DNA from: an uncultured Collinsella sp.
GTDB lineage: Bacteria > Actinomycetota > Coriobacteriia > Coriobacteriales > Coriobacteriaceae
Assembly: GCA_902488525.1 (NCBI GenBank)
Contig: CABTWP010000009.1
Coordinates: forward strand, 1-51,720
Direction of reading: 5' to 3'
Length of the DNA: 51,720 nt
The notes under the pieces are model-generated. The model worked only from the letters and a program-made list of their open reading frames with translations. It made no database searches and was not told the origin of the DNA. Shown here piece after piece: positions 1-8,100 of this stretch; within the stretch, counting starts at the first letter, position 1, and each line of letters starts with the position of its first letter. The translations under genes and the position numbers were made by a program.

Positions 1-8
1 ATTCAAGG

Positions 9-81
<73 letters not shown>

Positions 82-113
82 ATTTGAGGTGTGCCTTGTT
101 TCAAGGCTTGATT

Positions 114-141
114 AGTATAACCAAGGACGCGTTCCGGTCAA
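114..141 (-). promoter_or_regulatory. Promoter of tRNA-Phe
   Basis: On the minus strand a -35 TTGACC and a -10 TATACT are separated by 16 bases and lie about 30 bases upstream of the tRNA 5' end. This is a near-consensus housekeeping promoter. Confidence 0.7.
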
Positions 142-204
142 CCGAGAATTTTAAAAAAGTTTTTGAGCACAGCCTCGGTTCTATAAATCGGCACGTCAGA
201 GGCA

Positions 205-492
205 TCAGCCGGCAGCGAGAAGTTTTTCACTCAGAGCCGCACGGGCAAACTCACTTGGCGTCATCCCCTCGGCAGCCGCCCGTCGACGAATGGCCTCCTT
301 CATTCCCAGAGGAATCTTGACCGACAGCGTTGCCGTCCCCTCACCTGAGAGCGGGGGCCGTCCATGCACGATCCCACCAACGGTGTGTTCGCCATCCGGA
401 AACTCTCCGCGCTCGTACGACTCGCACCACGCGTTAATCATTTCATCCGTTACAACCTGACCATTAGCGGCCGTATACGTCTTGCCCATCAT
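205..492 (-). CDS. Ribbon-helix-helix antitoxin-like protein
   Basis: A 95-residue protein whose C-terminal half (about 57-95) reads as a ribbon-helix-helix DNA-binding fold: a short strand (ATLSVKIPLGM), a helix rich in Arg and Ala, then TPSEFARAALSEKLL. Its ATG overlaps the TGA of the upstream gene (TGATG), so the two are translationally coupled; a TTG one codon earlier is possible but less likely. Order, size and coupling are those of a type II toxin-antitoxin operon with the toxin gene first, as in BrnT-BrnA. The antitoxin would neutralise the toxin and repress the operon. Family membership is inferred from fold-like motifs only. Confidence 0.6.
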   Translation of the reverse strand: MMGKTYTAANGQVVTDEMINAWCESYERGEFPDGEHTVGGIVHGRPPLSGEGTATLSVKIPLGMKEAIRRRAAAEGMTPSEFARAALSEKLLAAG

Positions 493-755
493 CAACCCCT
501 TTGCCGAGCCTGTTCAATCTCCTGCCAAAATTTCTTCTGGACTGGAGACAAGGCATGAATGATAAGCCACCCACGGACAAGCTCGACCGCGACAAGCTCC
601 ACGCTTCGTCCGTCTGGGAGCCATCCAATCGCAAGCCATCTCGGCGGCTCGTCCTTCGACTCGCGACGAATGCACTCAGTAACCGCAAGCCAAGCGCTAA
701 GCACCTGCTTTTCCGTCAGGTGCTTTTTAGCGTTGGGATGGATCTCAACATCCAT
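492..755 (-). CDS. Putative BrnT-like toxin
   Basis: An 87-residue basic protein starting MDVEIHPNAKKHLTEKQVL. The ATG follows a strong GGAGGAG with 8-base spacing; longer upstream reading lacks a site. The plan of an N-terminal helix carrying Lys and His, then the strand RWLAIGWLPDGR, then a strand ending WLIIHALSP and a C-terminal helix KKFWQEI resembles BrnT-type RNase toxins (RelE-like fold), but the usual BrnT C-terminal RxISARxA is diverged (LIIHALSPVQ). It is the first gene of a two-gene unit with the ribbon-helix-helix protein. It could instead be a non-toxic DUF protein of similar size. Confidence 0.5.
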   Translation of the reverse strand: MDVEIHPNAKKHLTEKQVLSAWLAVTECIRRESKDEPPRWLAIGWLPDGRSVELVAVELVRGWLIIHALSPVQKKFWQEIEQARQRG

Positions 756-780
756 GCATCTTCTCCTCCATCTTACCCAA

Positions 781-795
781 TTTCGTATGACGAAA
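781..795. promoter_or_regulatory. Candidate operator of the toxin-antitoxin pair
   Basis: A perfect inverted repeat TTTCG-N5-CGAAA sits 26 bases upstream of the toxin start, where a ribbon-helix-helix autorepressor would bind. A plausible promoter (TTGGCG, 17 bases, TACGAA on the minus strand) overlaps it. Binding is inferred. Confidence 0.4.
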
Positions 796-814
796 GTCTG
801 CTGTCGCCAATCTC

Positions 815-1174
815 TTACGCCGGCACTTGTTGGAGGGCGGGAGGTGTAGCGAGGATTGAAGGGCGTTCCAATACCGCCCAGGCGCCGGGGCAGGAGCACA
901 TACACCAGGGACATACGTTTTCGTAGCGCGCGAGGATATTGCCGCGTGCATCGATGAAGGCGATGTCGATGGGATAGGCCATAAAACACGTATGGACCGA
1001 AGAGCAGCGTGGAAACGCCATGACGAGCGGCAGGCCGTTGGCGGCAACCGGACGCCGTCCCAGCATGCCGCGCAGGCGCACGACAAACGACTCCGCCACC
1101 ACAAACTCGGCCGGCGTCCAACCCAGCCTATTGAGTGCCCGCGCGTAGGCGATGTAGGACGAGACCGCGGTCAC
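815..1174 (-). CDS. DUF192 family protein
   Basis: A 119-residue protein; from about residue 23 it follows the DUF192 pattern: a helix with SFVVRLRGMLGRRP, a strand ending VMAFPRCSSVHTCFMAYPIDIAFID and a conserved final stretch around CPGAWAVLE. The GTG start overlaps the stop of the TadE-like gene upstream (ATGTGA), so it is the last gene of the pilus operon. DUF192 genes are often found beside Tad loci, and the fold is a small beta-barrel of unknown role. It has six cysteines (CSSVHTC, CPWCMCSC), unusual for the family, which could bind metal or form disulfides. Confidence 0.75.
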   Translation of the reverse strand: MTAVSSYIAYARALNRLGWTPAEFVVAESFVVRLRGMLGRRPVAANGLPLVMAFPRCSSVHTCFMAYPIDIAFIDARGNILARYENVCPWCMCSCPGAWAVLERPSILATPPALQQVPA

Positions 1175-1647
1175 ATGACCACCCCCGGACGCCATGGATC
1201 GACCGTCACCGCACGCTCGTGCGACAACGTTGTCGGCGCCCCCAGCGGAACGCCAGCGATGCTGAGAGAAGTCGGCCACGGCTCATAGTGCATGGTGCAG
1301 GTGTAGGTCCTAAACGTACCGGATAGGGAGAGCAGGCCACCATCCGATGCCTTCGCGCCTTGCTCGCTCGACACTTCGATCTGTAAGTCATAGCCTTCCA
1401 TGGCATTCAGAATTTGAGTCTGAACCGTCGCCGAGGCATCGGCAGAGCTTTCGTCGCCCTCCCCCTCCGACGCCACGGCATGCGCTAGCACGATGTCGGG
1501 CACCACGCGGTCGAAGCGCGCGACAGCGCTGGCAAAGATCATGACGTTGTACACGATGAGTGCCAGCACCAGCAAAACGGGCGTAACCACTGCCATCTCC
1601 ACCGTCGCTTGGGCGCGCTCCTCGCGCAGACGCATGCGGATACTCAT
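1171..1647 (-). CDS. TadE-like minor pilin
   Basis: 158 residues. The N-terminus carries the prepilin-type motif ERAQATVEMAVVTPVLL followed by one hydrophobic helix (about 17-40), as in TadE/TadF pseudopilins of Flp pili. The rest is a presumed extracytoplasmic domain of about 115 residues with a single Cys. The start is set by TAATG overlap with the stop of the upstream gene. In Tad systems TadE and TadF are processed by the prepilin peptidase and needed for Flp pilus assembly; no peptidase gene lies in this window. Confidence 0.75.
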   Translation of the reverse strand: MSIRMRLREERAQATVEMAVVTPVLLVLALIVYNVMIFASAVARFDRVVPDIVLAHAVASEGEGDESSADASATVQTQILNAMEGYDLQIEVSSEQGAKASDGGLLSLSGTFRTYTCTMHYEPWPTSLSIAGVPLGAPTTLSHERAVTVDPWRPGVVM

Positions 1648-3800
1648 TACGACCCACCGCCCAGAGCGCCAACCAGCGTGGCGACATCGACGGTGAGCGG
1701 GATGGAGCCGCCGCCGGGCAGAGGAATCTCCGCAAGTGTGAACACCGTACCGCTAATGGTGCGTTCGACTTGATATTCCAACGCCTCGCAAAGCGCCTTG
1801 GGATCGGTCACGCCCAACGGAATACCTCGCAGTTTGTCTTGTGCTTGAGAGAGACCCGCAATGTCAGACCCCGGGCTCTTAATGACGTTGGCGGAATCGG
1901 TCAGCACCGGCTTTCGCAGGCGCAAGTCGCACGGTTCCAGACCCAACGCCGCCACGGACGCCGAAACGGTATCGCCGAGCCACGATGCAATGGAGCCCAA
2001 CGCACCGCTGCCCCCTCCTAGGTCTTTAATCATCTCGTCCATAAGTTCGTCGGCCGAACCTTGGATATCACCGTATCCCACGAGCAGCCGTCCCCAAACA
2101 TCCATGACGCCGTCGAGCACGCCGGCAACGCCGCCCGAGCGTTCCTTCAATGTCGAGAAAAATCGCGAAAGCACGTTGTTTTGCGCCGTCGCCTCATCGG
2201 GCGCCAGCACCGCGGCAGAGATAGCACCGCGATCGCCAAGCCTGACTGCCGTGTTAAACGAGGAGTTAAGTTGATCGGGGCTGGTAATATCACCCGAAAC
2301 TGCAAATGCGACCACGCCGTTGCGTCCAGGTGGGGCGATACGCGGGCGCTCGCCGGAAAGCGCTTTAATGGCCTGGTCAAACGCATTGCCTGCACGGTCG
2401 GCCTCGTCCTCGGTCTGACGCTCGAGCTCGAACTCCTTGTTGCGGCATTCGACGTAGTCTTCCAGGGCCTCTTTGAACTTATCGAAGTGGTACTCGAAGC
2501 CCCTTTCGACAGAAGTCGTTGCAATCGCAACGTACCCTAAAGACGACACACCGAAATGGCATTCGCTACACGTTTCGTGACCGTCAAAATCTGCGACGGA
2601 TGCCAGCCCACCCGGCTTTCCTTTTTTGTAATTTGGACAGTCAGTCCCATAATGCAAATAGGTAACTTTATCTACTTCACTCGTGGGCCAACACGCATCG
2701 GTATAGAGTTCAGTCGCCCGCGCCTCATCTGGATTTCGCGGAAGGAAAGGGGTGTGGGCGGAAACTTTGCCGTCCTTTTCAGTTATATATGCCCGCTCGA
2801 CTTCTTCGCTCGCATAAGCGAAGAACACCTTTCGTGCAGCAGAATCTGCCTGTTTTTCCGGACCCTCGCCAAGCGGTTTCTCATTTGCCAGGCGCTGGCG
2901 ATAGTAGGCCTTCGCGCGATCGAGCGCCACTTGCGGTTCCCACGTAACGCTCGAAGCGTAATGCGGATTTTGAACACCAGAGAGATCCGTCAGGCTTTTC
3001 GCACGCTCCCACATGCAAGAACAGCTGCTAACCGAGCCCTTGTCAGACCCACCACAATCCGCCAGCCAGGCGCGCTCCTTTGCCTTCGCCGTCTCCTCCG
3101 AGGCCTTCCGCAGCTCCTCGGCCGCACGCTCTAAATCATCTGATGTGTCTTTAATGGTATCGGTCGAGATCTCGGACCCTTTGAGCGCAGCGAAGTCCGA
3201 CTCGGATGTCCTGGGCACGGCAAGCGCCGTGCCGGTATAGGTCACACTATCGGTATCCTGCGCCGACACCGCCTGCGTGGCACGTGCGGCGATCAGATAC
3301 GGCAGAGCCGTCTCGATTTTCTGTAAGCCTTCCGATGCGCTTTTGGCAAACTTATTGCGCGTTTTAATGATCTCAATCCCGGTGTCGACCATATTGCCGG
3401 CAACTGGTTCGGCACCTGGGATGAGAATGGCAACCAGGCCCGTCCCGATTGTGGCAAACCCCGCTAGCCCCAGACTCAAGATGCTCGCATCAACCACCGT
3501 GGCAGCCGTGTGATAGGACGACACCACGTTGGCACCCGCCAACGCGCCGCTATCGGCCGCCACCTGGGTATCCCCGGCACGCGACATGCTCCATATCGCC
3601 GCGGTCGACGAAAACAACAACGTGAGCACCACTAGGATGACCACGGCAGAAGAAAGCGTGGTGTAGGCACCGTCTTCGATAAACAGGTCGATACCGGCGC
3701 GGCCCATAAAGCCGCCTCGCTTGCGATGGCAGCTCGGACGGCGCGTCAAAACGCGTCTAGACCAGAAACGCTTAATCCCATGCAGCAATCCACGAATCAT
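1647..3800 (-). CDS. Large Tad/TadG-like pilus-associated membrane protein with Cys/His motif
   Basis: 717 residues. One transmembrane segment (about 50-70) is followed by DTQVAADSGALAGANVV, the signature of the N-terminal Tad domain of TadG-type proteins. A Lys/Glu-rich, probably coiled-coil stretch lies near 215-245 and a Gly/Ser-rich stretch near 600-615. Between 249 and 415 there are C249, C260, C262, C370, the set H383-x4-C388 and C411-x2-C414-H. The H-x4-CP...C-x2-CH pattern resembles small zinc-binding motifs. The ATG at 3800 follows GGAGGGAG and lies 29 bases inside the preceding gene. In Tad loci TadG is thought to anchor or cap the pilus at the cell surface. Confidence 0.7.
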   Translation of the reverse strand: MIRGLLHGIKRFWSRRVLTRRPSCHRKRGGFMGRAGIDLFIEDGAYTTLSSAVVILVVLTLLFSSTAAIWSMSRAGDTQVAADSGALAGANVVSSYHTAATVVDASILSLGLAGFATIGTGLVAILIPGAEPVAGNMVDTGIEIIKTRNKFAKSASEGLQKIETALPYLIAARATQAVSAQDTDSVTYTGTALAVPRTSESDFAALKGSEISTDTIKDTSDDLERAAEELRKASEETAKAKERAWLADCGGSDKGSVSSCSCMWERAKSLTDLSGVQNPHYASSVTWEPQVALDRAKAYYRQRLANEKPLGEGPEKQADSAARKVFFAYASEEVERAYITEKDGKVSAHTPFLPRNPDEARATELYTDACWPTSEVDKVTYLHYGTDCPNYKKGKPGGLASVADFDGHETCSECHFGVSSLGYVAIATTSVERGFEYHFDKFKEALEDYVECRNKEFELERQTEDEADRAGNAFDQAIKALSGERPRIAPPGRNGVVAFAVSGDITSPDQLNSSFNTAVRLGDRGAISAAVLAPDEATAQNNVLSRFFSTLKERSGGVAGVLDGVMDVWGRLLVGYGDIQGSADELMDEMIKDLGGGSGALGSIASWLGDTVSASVAALGLEPCDLRLRKPVLTDSANVIKSPGSDIAGLSQAQDKLRGIPLGVTDPKALCEALEYQVERTISGTVFTLAEIPLPGGGSIPLTVDVATLVGALGGGS

Positions 3801-4308
3801 AATCTCCCTCCAGCCATTCGGGACGTGATTGATACGAGACATCGACCTTGAGCTCAACGTAGCCGCCCTCGGCGGTACCACCCATAACCTGCGCAAACGC
3901 ACCGATCGCAGGCAACGGCTTGACCTCGCCGGAAACGGACACGGACGAGACGCCGCCCGCATCGGCCCGGCTAAGCTCGACATCCCACGACAACGGCCCG
4001 CCGGCATGAAAGATCGAAACGTTGGGCACTGCGGCAAGCCGGCGGAGGGTGAACTCCTTAAGATCGTCGTCCTCCGCCGTCGTCGTGGTCATGAGCCGCG
4101 CGGTCTCGGCGGCGGCAGACTCCATGACCGCGCGTGTATAAAGCAGGCACACCGGTTGCAGTGCGAGAAGGATGAGCGTCAGAAACGTCGGCAGCAAAAA
4201 AGCGGCCTCGACCGTAGACTGCGCCCGGTCCTCGCGCGCGATATCAATACAACGCGATGTCCTTAGCGCCCGTAGCGGCGTCGATAACCGACGTCGAGGC
4301 AACGCCAT
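3772..4308 (-). CDS. TadE-like minor pilin
   Basis: About 178 residues from the ATG at 4308. The prepilin motif REDRAQSTVEAAFLLPTFL and one hydrophobic helix are followed by a soluble domain. The start is uncertain: the ATG gives a 65-base overlap with the upstream pilin-like gene and a long basic leader without a good ribosome site, whereas an ATT at 4248 overlaps the upstream TGA (ATTGA) and would give a leader of normal length (IDIAREDRAQ), with AAGGA 11 bases upstream. ATT is a rare start, so the ATG is listed. The product would be a pseudopilin of the Flp system. Confidence 0.7.
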   Translation of the reverse strand: MALPRRRLSTPLRALRTSRCIDIAREDRAQSTVEAAFLLPTFLTLILLALQPVCLLYTRAVMESAAAETARLMTTTTAEDDDLKEFTLRRLAAVPNVSIFHAGGPLSWDVELSRADAGGVSSVSVSGEVKPLPAIGAFAQVMGGTAEGGYVELKVDVSYQSRPEWLEGDYDSWIAAWD

Positions 4309-4462
4309 GGGATGCCGCCCGCTCAACCAGCGCCGCCAAGCGTCCATCGGTGCCAGCACGCCAAAGTCCCACAATCGCCAGCACGATCGATAACAGCGCC
4401 ACCGTGACGATGGCGTATTCGACCGTCGCCTGGGCAGATTCCTCACGCAGAATGCCATGCAT
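4244..4462 (-). CDS. Flp pilin-like small protein
   Basis: 72 residues. It starts MHGILREESAQATVEYAIVTVALL, a class III prepilin signal: a short charged leader, a Glu at +5-like position (TVEYA) and a hydrophobic helix. It is longer after the helix than the main Flp pilin downstream of tadC and may be a minor pilin or TadE-type protein. The ATG follows AAGGAGGGATCGTGAA. It lies between the small membrane protein gene (one-base gap) and the TadE-like gene. Confidence 0.7.
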   Translation of the reverse strand: MHGILREESAQATVEYAIVTVALLSIVLAIVGLWRAGTDGRLAALVERAASHGVASTSVIDAATGAKDIALY

Positions 4463-4463
4463 T

Positions 4464-5027
4464 TCACGATCCCTCCTTTGAGCTTATTGTTTGCGGGACC
4501 AGACGCACGGCGCGCAGACGACACGAAGCATCGCCAGCATCCGCGGCAACCGTCACCATATCGACCCAGCCGCGCCCATCGCGCACGATGGCGCCCCATA
4601 CGTTGCCCTTAATATCGAGATAGCCGCTCAGGGCGAGCTGGGCCGTTGGCACCTCGCGGTAGGCGCGTAACATATCCGCCGCTGCCTCGGTCATCGGTCG
4701 GTCCTCGGACCATGCAAGCCGGACCGCAATCGCGTTGTCCTCAGGTGAATCCGTCGCAGTGCCAGACCGCTTGTCGAGCGTCCGCAGAAAGGTTTGCGCC
4801 GTGACAGCGACATCCGAATCGTCCGCATCTCGCATCTCATCTTTTTGAGACGCCACCGCCGAATCTGAGTCCGAATCGAAGGCGGCCCCAGGACGCTGCT
4901 GCCGCGCGGCGTTAAGCCCCCAAAGCACCGCCGCTATCGCCACGGTCAGGCAAGCAAACACCAGCAGCACCCCGATGGGGCGCTCGCCCTCTACAGGCTG
5001 TTGATGCCCTCGCTGATAGCGTTCCAT
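4464..5027 (-). CDS. Single-pass membrane protein of the Tad operon, function unknown
   Basis: 187 residues: a short cytoplasmic N-terminus, one transmembrane helix (about 17-40, GVLLVFACLTVAIAAVLWGL), a Ser/Asp-rich linker (about 50-75) and a C-terminal domain of about 110 residues with no motif I recognise. The ATG at 5027 lies 37 bases inside the flp pilin gene; no better in-frame start follows. Position between two pilin genes suggests a pilus-assembly role analogous to RcpB/TadD-type accessory factors, but no homology is claimed. Confidence 0.6.
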   Translation of the reverse strand: MERYQRGHQQPVEGERPIGVLLVFACLTVAIAAVLWGLNAARQQRPGAAFDSDSDSAVASQKDEMRDADDSDVAVTAQTFLRTLDKRSGTATDSPEDNAIAVRLAWSEDRPMTEAAADMLRAYREVPTAQLALSGYLDIKGNVWGAIVRDGRGWVDMVTVAADAGDASCRLRAVRLVPQTISSKEGS

Positions 5028-5224
5028 AGATCTTGGACCTTGCCCTTAAATGCGACAATGGCAATGATGGCGATCACCACGAGCACGCCGACCAAGATGG
5101 CGTATTCGGTGGTGCCCTGCGCACTCTCCTCCTGCAGTAGCTCCCCGGCATGCTGGCGAGCGCGAATTGACTGGCAAACAGCCCAGCTCCAGACCTTGCC
5201 AGCAACGTCAGTCATCGTGTTCAT
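4991..5224 (-). CDS. flp: Flp-type pilin
   Basis: 77 residues with the classic Flp pattern: a leader ending ESAQG, cleavage expected before TTEYAILVGVLV, a long hydrophobic helix and a short C-terminus FKGKVQDLWNAISEGINSL. This is the probable major subunit of the pilus. The ATG follows AGGGAGGAATAC. It lies 10 bases downstream of tadC and starts the structural half of the operon. The leader of about 35 residues is longer than usual for Flp pilins. Confidence 0.88.
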   Translation of the reverse strand: MNTMTDVAGKVWSWAVCQSIRARQHAGELLQEESAQGTTEYAILVGVLVVIAIIAIVAFKGKVQDLWNAISEGINSL

Positions 5225-5234
5225 GTATTCCTCC

Positions 5235-5876
5235 CTACATCATCCCGCCTGCTCCCAACAGCGGGCCCAATATGGACAGAAGCAACGCCGGCAAGATGAG
5301 TGTGCCGGTGGGAATCAGCAGCTTGACGGGCGCACGCTCGATCTCGCGCTCGACCGCGGCGCGATGAGCCGCACGGATCTCGCGACTTTGAGCGGCCAGT
5401 GTCTCGGCAAGTGGGGCACCCAGGGCGAGCGCCTGTCCCACCGTGATGGCAAAGGTCTCGAGCGCTCGCACGTCCAGGTCGCGCGCGGCGGCCAACAACT
5501 CGTCCTCACGCGTGCCCACGCCCACCTGCCACGCCATGCAGGCCCGCTCAAGTCGAAGAGCCAGCACTGACCGGCGGTTGGCGCAGAAAATCTCAAGCGC
5601 CGCATCAAACGAAAGACCGGCCGAAAGACCCAAGCGCACAACATCGATCATCTCGGACACTTCGCCGAGCGACACTCGCGCCGGGCCGCCCGCTCCAACC
5701 GCGCCCTTCATTCGCGCGGTCAGAGCATCGACCACCGAGCGACCCGCGGCAGCGACCAGCACCGCCTCGCGCTTGCAGGCCTCTGCGATCTTGCGTGCAT
5801 CCGCCCGATCCAAACCCGTCGCGACAAATACACTCAGAGCGCACAGGCAAGCCGCAACTGCAACCGGGGCGCTCAT
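5235..5876 (-). CDS. tadC: Tad pilus inner-membrane platform protein TadC
   Basis: 213 residues. A hydrophobic N-terminus is followed by a type II secretion F domain (about 70-180), with pattern VRLGLSAGLSFDAALEIF and GAPLAETLAAQSREIR, and a C-terminal membrane segment (LLIPTGTLILPALLLSILGP). Together with TadB it forms the membrane platform on which the TadA ATPase works. It overlaps tadB by ATGA. It is shorter than many TadC proteins (about 300 residues) because the N-terminal membrane part is reduced. Confidence 0.8.
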   Translation of the reverse strand: MSAPVAVAACLCALSVFVATGLDRADARKIAEACKREAVLVAAAGRSVVDALTARMKGAVGAGGPARVSLGEVSEMIDVVRLGLSAGLSFDAALEIFCANRRSVLALRLERACMAWQVGVGTREDELLAAARDLDVRALETFAITVGQALALGAPLAETLAAQSREIRAAHRAAVEREIERAPVKLLIPTGTLILPALLLSILGPLLGAGGMM

Positions 5877-6799
5877 AGCTCCACCCGCATAATGCGCCTG
5901 ATAACCACCAGGGCAACGGCGTTGAGGGCAAGACCCAGCACCACAGCGCCCGCGCCGGCAGGCGTCGCAAGACCGCGACGAAAATCTGTCGAAAGCAGCG
6001 CCAACACCGCGCACATGCCCGTCGGCATCGCCGCGACCATATGCGCAGACATGCGGGCCTGCGACGTCTTAACATCTAGGCGGCGCTTGAGCTCAATGCG
6101 CTCCCCCACCATGCTCGACGCCTCGGACAGTAAGTCGGCAAGCGGAGCGCCGGTGCGCTGTGACACCTTAAGCGCCAAGGTCACAAGCGAAAGACCGGGG
6201 GCGTCGATGCGCACGAGCAAGTCATCGAGCGCGTCGGTCGCCGAGATGCCGCAATCGATCGCCGCCGCCACCCGCAAAAACTCGGTATGCACCGGTTCTT
6301 GCGCATGAGCGCCCACAAAGCGCATGCCCTGAGCCAGCGAATGTCCCGAGGCAAGCGACATGGAAAGTGCGGTAAACGCCTCGGGCATGGCCTCTTCTGC
6401 ATCGTGTTGCTCGCGCCGGCTCTCAAAGCCATCCCGAGCGGCGCCAACGGCAATCGGAGCAACAAGTCCCAAGGCAAATCCGAGGGGCGATAACGACACC
6501 ATCGTTAGTAAAATGCAGCAGACACCGCTCGAGAGCAGCAGAAACGCCAAACGCCCCGAAGCATCTTCGATCACGAGGCCAAGGCGATGCGCCGGAGCCA
6601 GCGATGCCCACGAACGGGCGATCTTTTTCAGCAGATCGTTTTCCACCAGCTCACGCGGCAGTTTCTCTGCCACCGTCTCGAGCGCCTGACGCGCCAGCTC
6701 CGCCGGCGGCACCTGCGGCACACGAGGTTCCGCCCCGCACGCCGTCGCGACAGAAAACCCTGCCAAACCCCCTACGACGAGGGGCACAGCGACCTCCAT
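5873..6799 (-). CDS. tadB: Tad pilus inner-membrane platform protein TadB
   Basis: 308 residues. Hydrophobic segments lie near 5-22 and 84-118 and at the C-terminus (about 255-300), and a type II secretion F domain lies near 140-265, with PEAFTALSMSLASGHSLAQGM and TGAPLADLLSEASSMVGERIELKR. It pairs with TadC as the platform. It overlaps tadA by 28 bases; its ATG has GAGGTGG just upstream. The paired F-domain genes directly after a CpaF-type ATPase are diagnostic for a Tad locus. Confidence 0.82.
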   Translation of the reverse strand: MEVAVPLVVGGLAGFSVATACGAEPRVPQVPPAELARQALETVAEKLPRELVENDLLKKIARSWASLAPAHRLGLVIEDASGRLAFLLLSSGVCCILLTMVSLSPLGFALGLVAPIAVGAARDGFESRREQHDAEEAMPEAFTALSMSLASGHSLAQGMRFVGAHAQEPVHTEFLRVAAAIDCGISATDALDDLLVRIDAPGLSLVTLALKVSQRTGAPLADLLSEASSMVGERIELKRRLDVKTSQARMSAHMVAAMPTGMCAVLALLSTDFRRGLATPAGAGAVVLGLALNAVALVVIRRIMRVEL

Positions 6800-8100
6800 T
6801 CGTCCACCTCCTCTTGTGTGAGCGTCCCCGACCGCAGGCCTTCTGCGATAAACGGCGGCTCGCGGTCAAGCGTCCAGGTGCGCTCGGCGGCATCGAAAGT
6901 CACATAGCGCTCGAGCTCTACGCCGCCCGACGCGGCGCGACGCACCCCCGAATACGAGGAGACGAAGCGCCTGCCATCGGCGTGGCGCTCGGACATCACG
7001 ATGCCGTCGAGCGCCATGGCAATCTGCTCCTCGATGAGCTCGCTCGGCAGATCGATGCCATAACGTGCAAGCAACGTCAGACGCACCACGGTCTCCTGTT
7101 CTGAGCCCGCATGAAGTGTGGTGAGCGACCCGTCGTGGCCCGTGTTCATGGCCTGCAACATGTCGCAGCACTCGGCACCGCGCACCTCACCCACCACGAT
7201 GCGGTCGGGGCGCATGCGCAGGGCATTGGTCACCAGGTCGCGGATCGTCACCGCGCCCTCGCCCTCAATTGAAGCCTCGCGCGCCTCTAGACGCACCACG
7301 TGCGGATGATGCGCAAACTTGAGTTCGGCAGAGTCCTCGATCGTCACGATGCGCTCGCCGGTGGAAATCTCGCATGACAACGCGTTGAGCAGGGTGGTCT
7401 TACCAGATCCCGTGCCTCCCGCAACCGCCAGGTCCTGTCGCAGCGACACCGCGCACGACAGCAGCTGCGCATACCAAAGCGGCAGCGACCCCAGCCCCAC
7501 AAGCTCGTCCAGCGAGCAGATGCGGTCCGAGAACTTTCGGATGGTGAGAATCGGTCCGTCAATCGCCACAGGCGGAATCACCGCGTTGACGCGATAGCCC
7601 GTTTTGAGGCGGGCGTTGACGATGGGGCTGCGTTCGTCGATACGGCGGCCAAGTGGCGAGATGATGCGGTCGATAAGCACACGGATCTGCTCATCATCCT
7701 CAAACGCATGCTCGATGGGGTACAAGACGCCGCCGCGTTCAAAGAAAGCCGAGCGGCAGCCGTTGATCATGATCTCGGTAACGGTGTCGTCCTCGATGAG
7801 CGGCTGCAACGGCCCCAAGCCCACCACGTCATCCAAAATCTCGTCGATGATGGTCTCGCGCTCGGGCGTCGCGAGATCGGTCGGTTCCTCAACATTGAGC
7901 GCCGCCTCCACCGCGGGACGCAATTCCGAGCGGGCAAGTGCCGGGTCGATATAGGCGCTGATACGCGCCACTTCGTCGTAACCCATGCGGTCCATCACGG
8001 CGCGCTTGGTGCGTCGTTTCACCGCGCGGCGACGCCCCGCATCTACAGGCGCTGCCGCCGCTGCAGCGCCGGCAGCCTTAATCCTCGTTTGCAGACTCAT
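6772..8100 (-). CDS. tadA: Tad pilus assembly ATPase TadA/CpaF
   Basis: 442 residues, a secretion ATPase of the CpaF/TadA (VirB11-like) family. A charged Ala/Arg-rich N-terminus precedes the N-terminal domain (VGLGPLQPLIEDDTVTEIMIN, about 93-113). The Walker A is GGTGSGKTTLL (about 228-238), the Asp box is TIEDSAEL, Walker B lies in RPDRIVVGEVRG and the His box in MNTGHDGSLTTLHA. It would hexamerise at the membrane and power pilin polymerisation through TadB/TadC. It overlaps tadZ by ATGA. Confidence 0.92.
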   Translation of the reverse strand: MSLQTRIKAAGAAAAAAPVDAGRRRAVKRRTKRAVMDRMGYDEVARISAYIDPALARSELRPAVEAALNVEEPTDLATPERETIIDEILDDVVGLGPLQPLIEDDTVTEIMINGCRSAFFERGGVLYPIEHAFEDDEQIRVLIDRIISPLGRRIDERSPIVNARLKTGYRVNAVIPPVAIDGPILTIRKFSDRICSLDELVGLGSLPLWYAQLLSCAVSLRQDLAVAGGTGSGKTTLLNALSCEISTGERIVTIEDSAELKFAHHPHVVRLEAREASIEGEGAVTIRDLVTNALRMRPDRIVVGEVRGAECCDMLQAMNTGHDGSLTTLHAGSEQETVVRLTLLARYGIDLPSELIEEQIAMALDGIVMSERHADGRRFVSSYSGVRRAASGGVELERYVTFDAAERTWTLDREPPFIAEGLRSGTLTQEEVDEWRSLCPSS

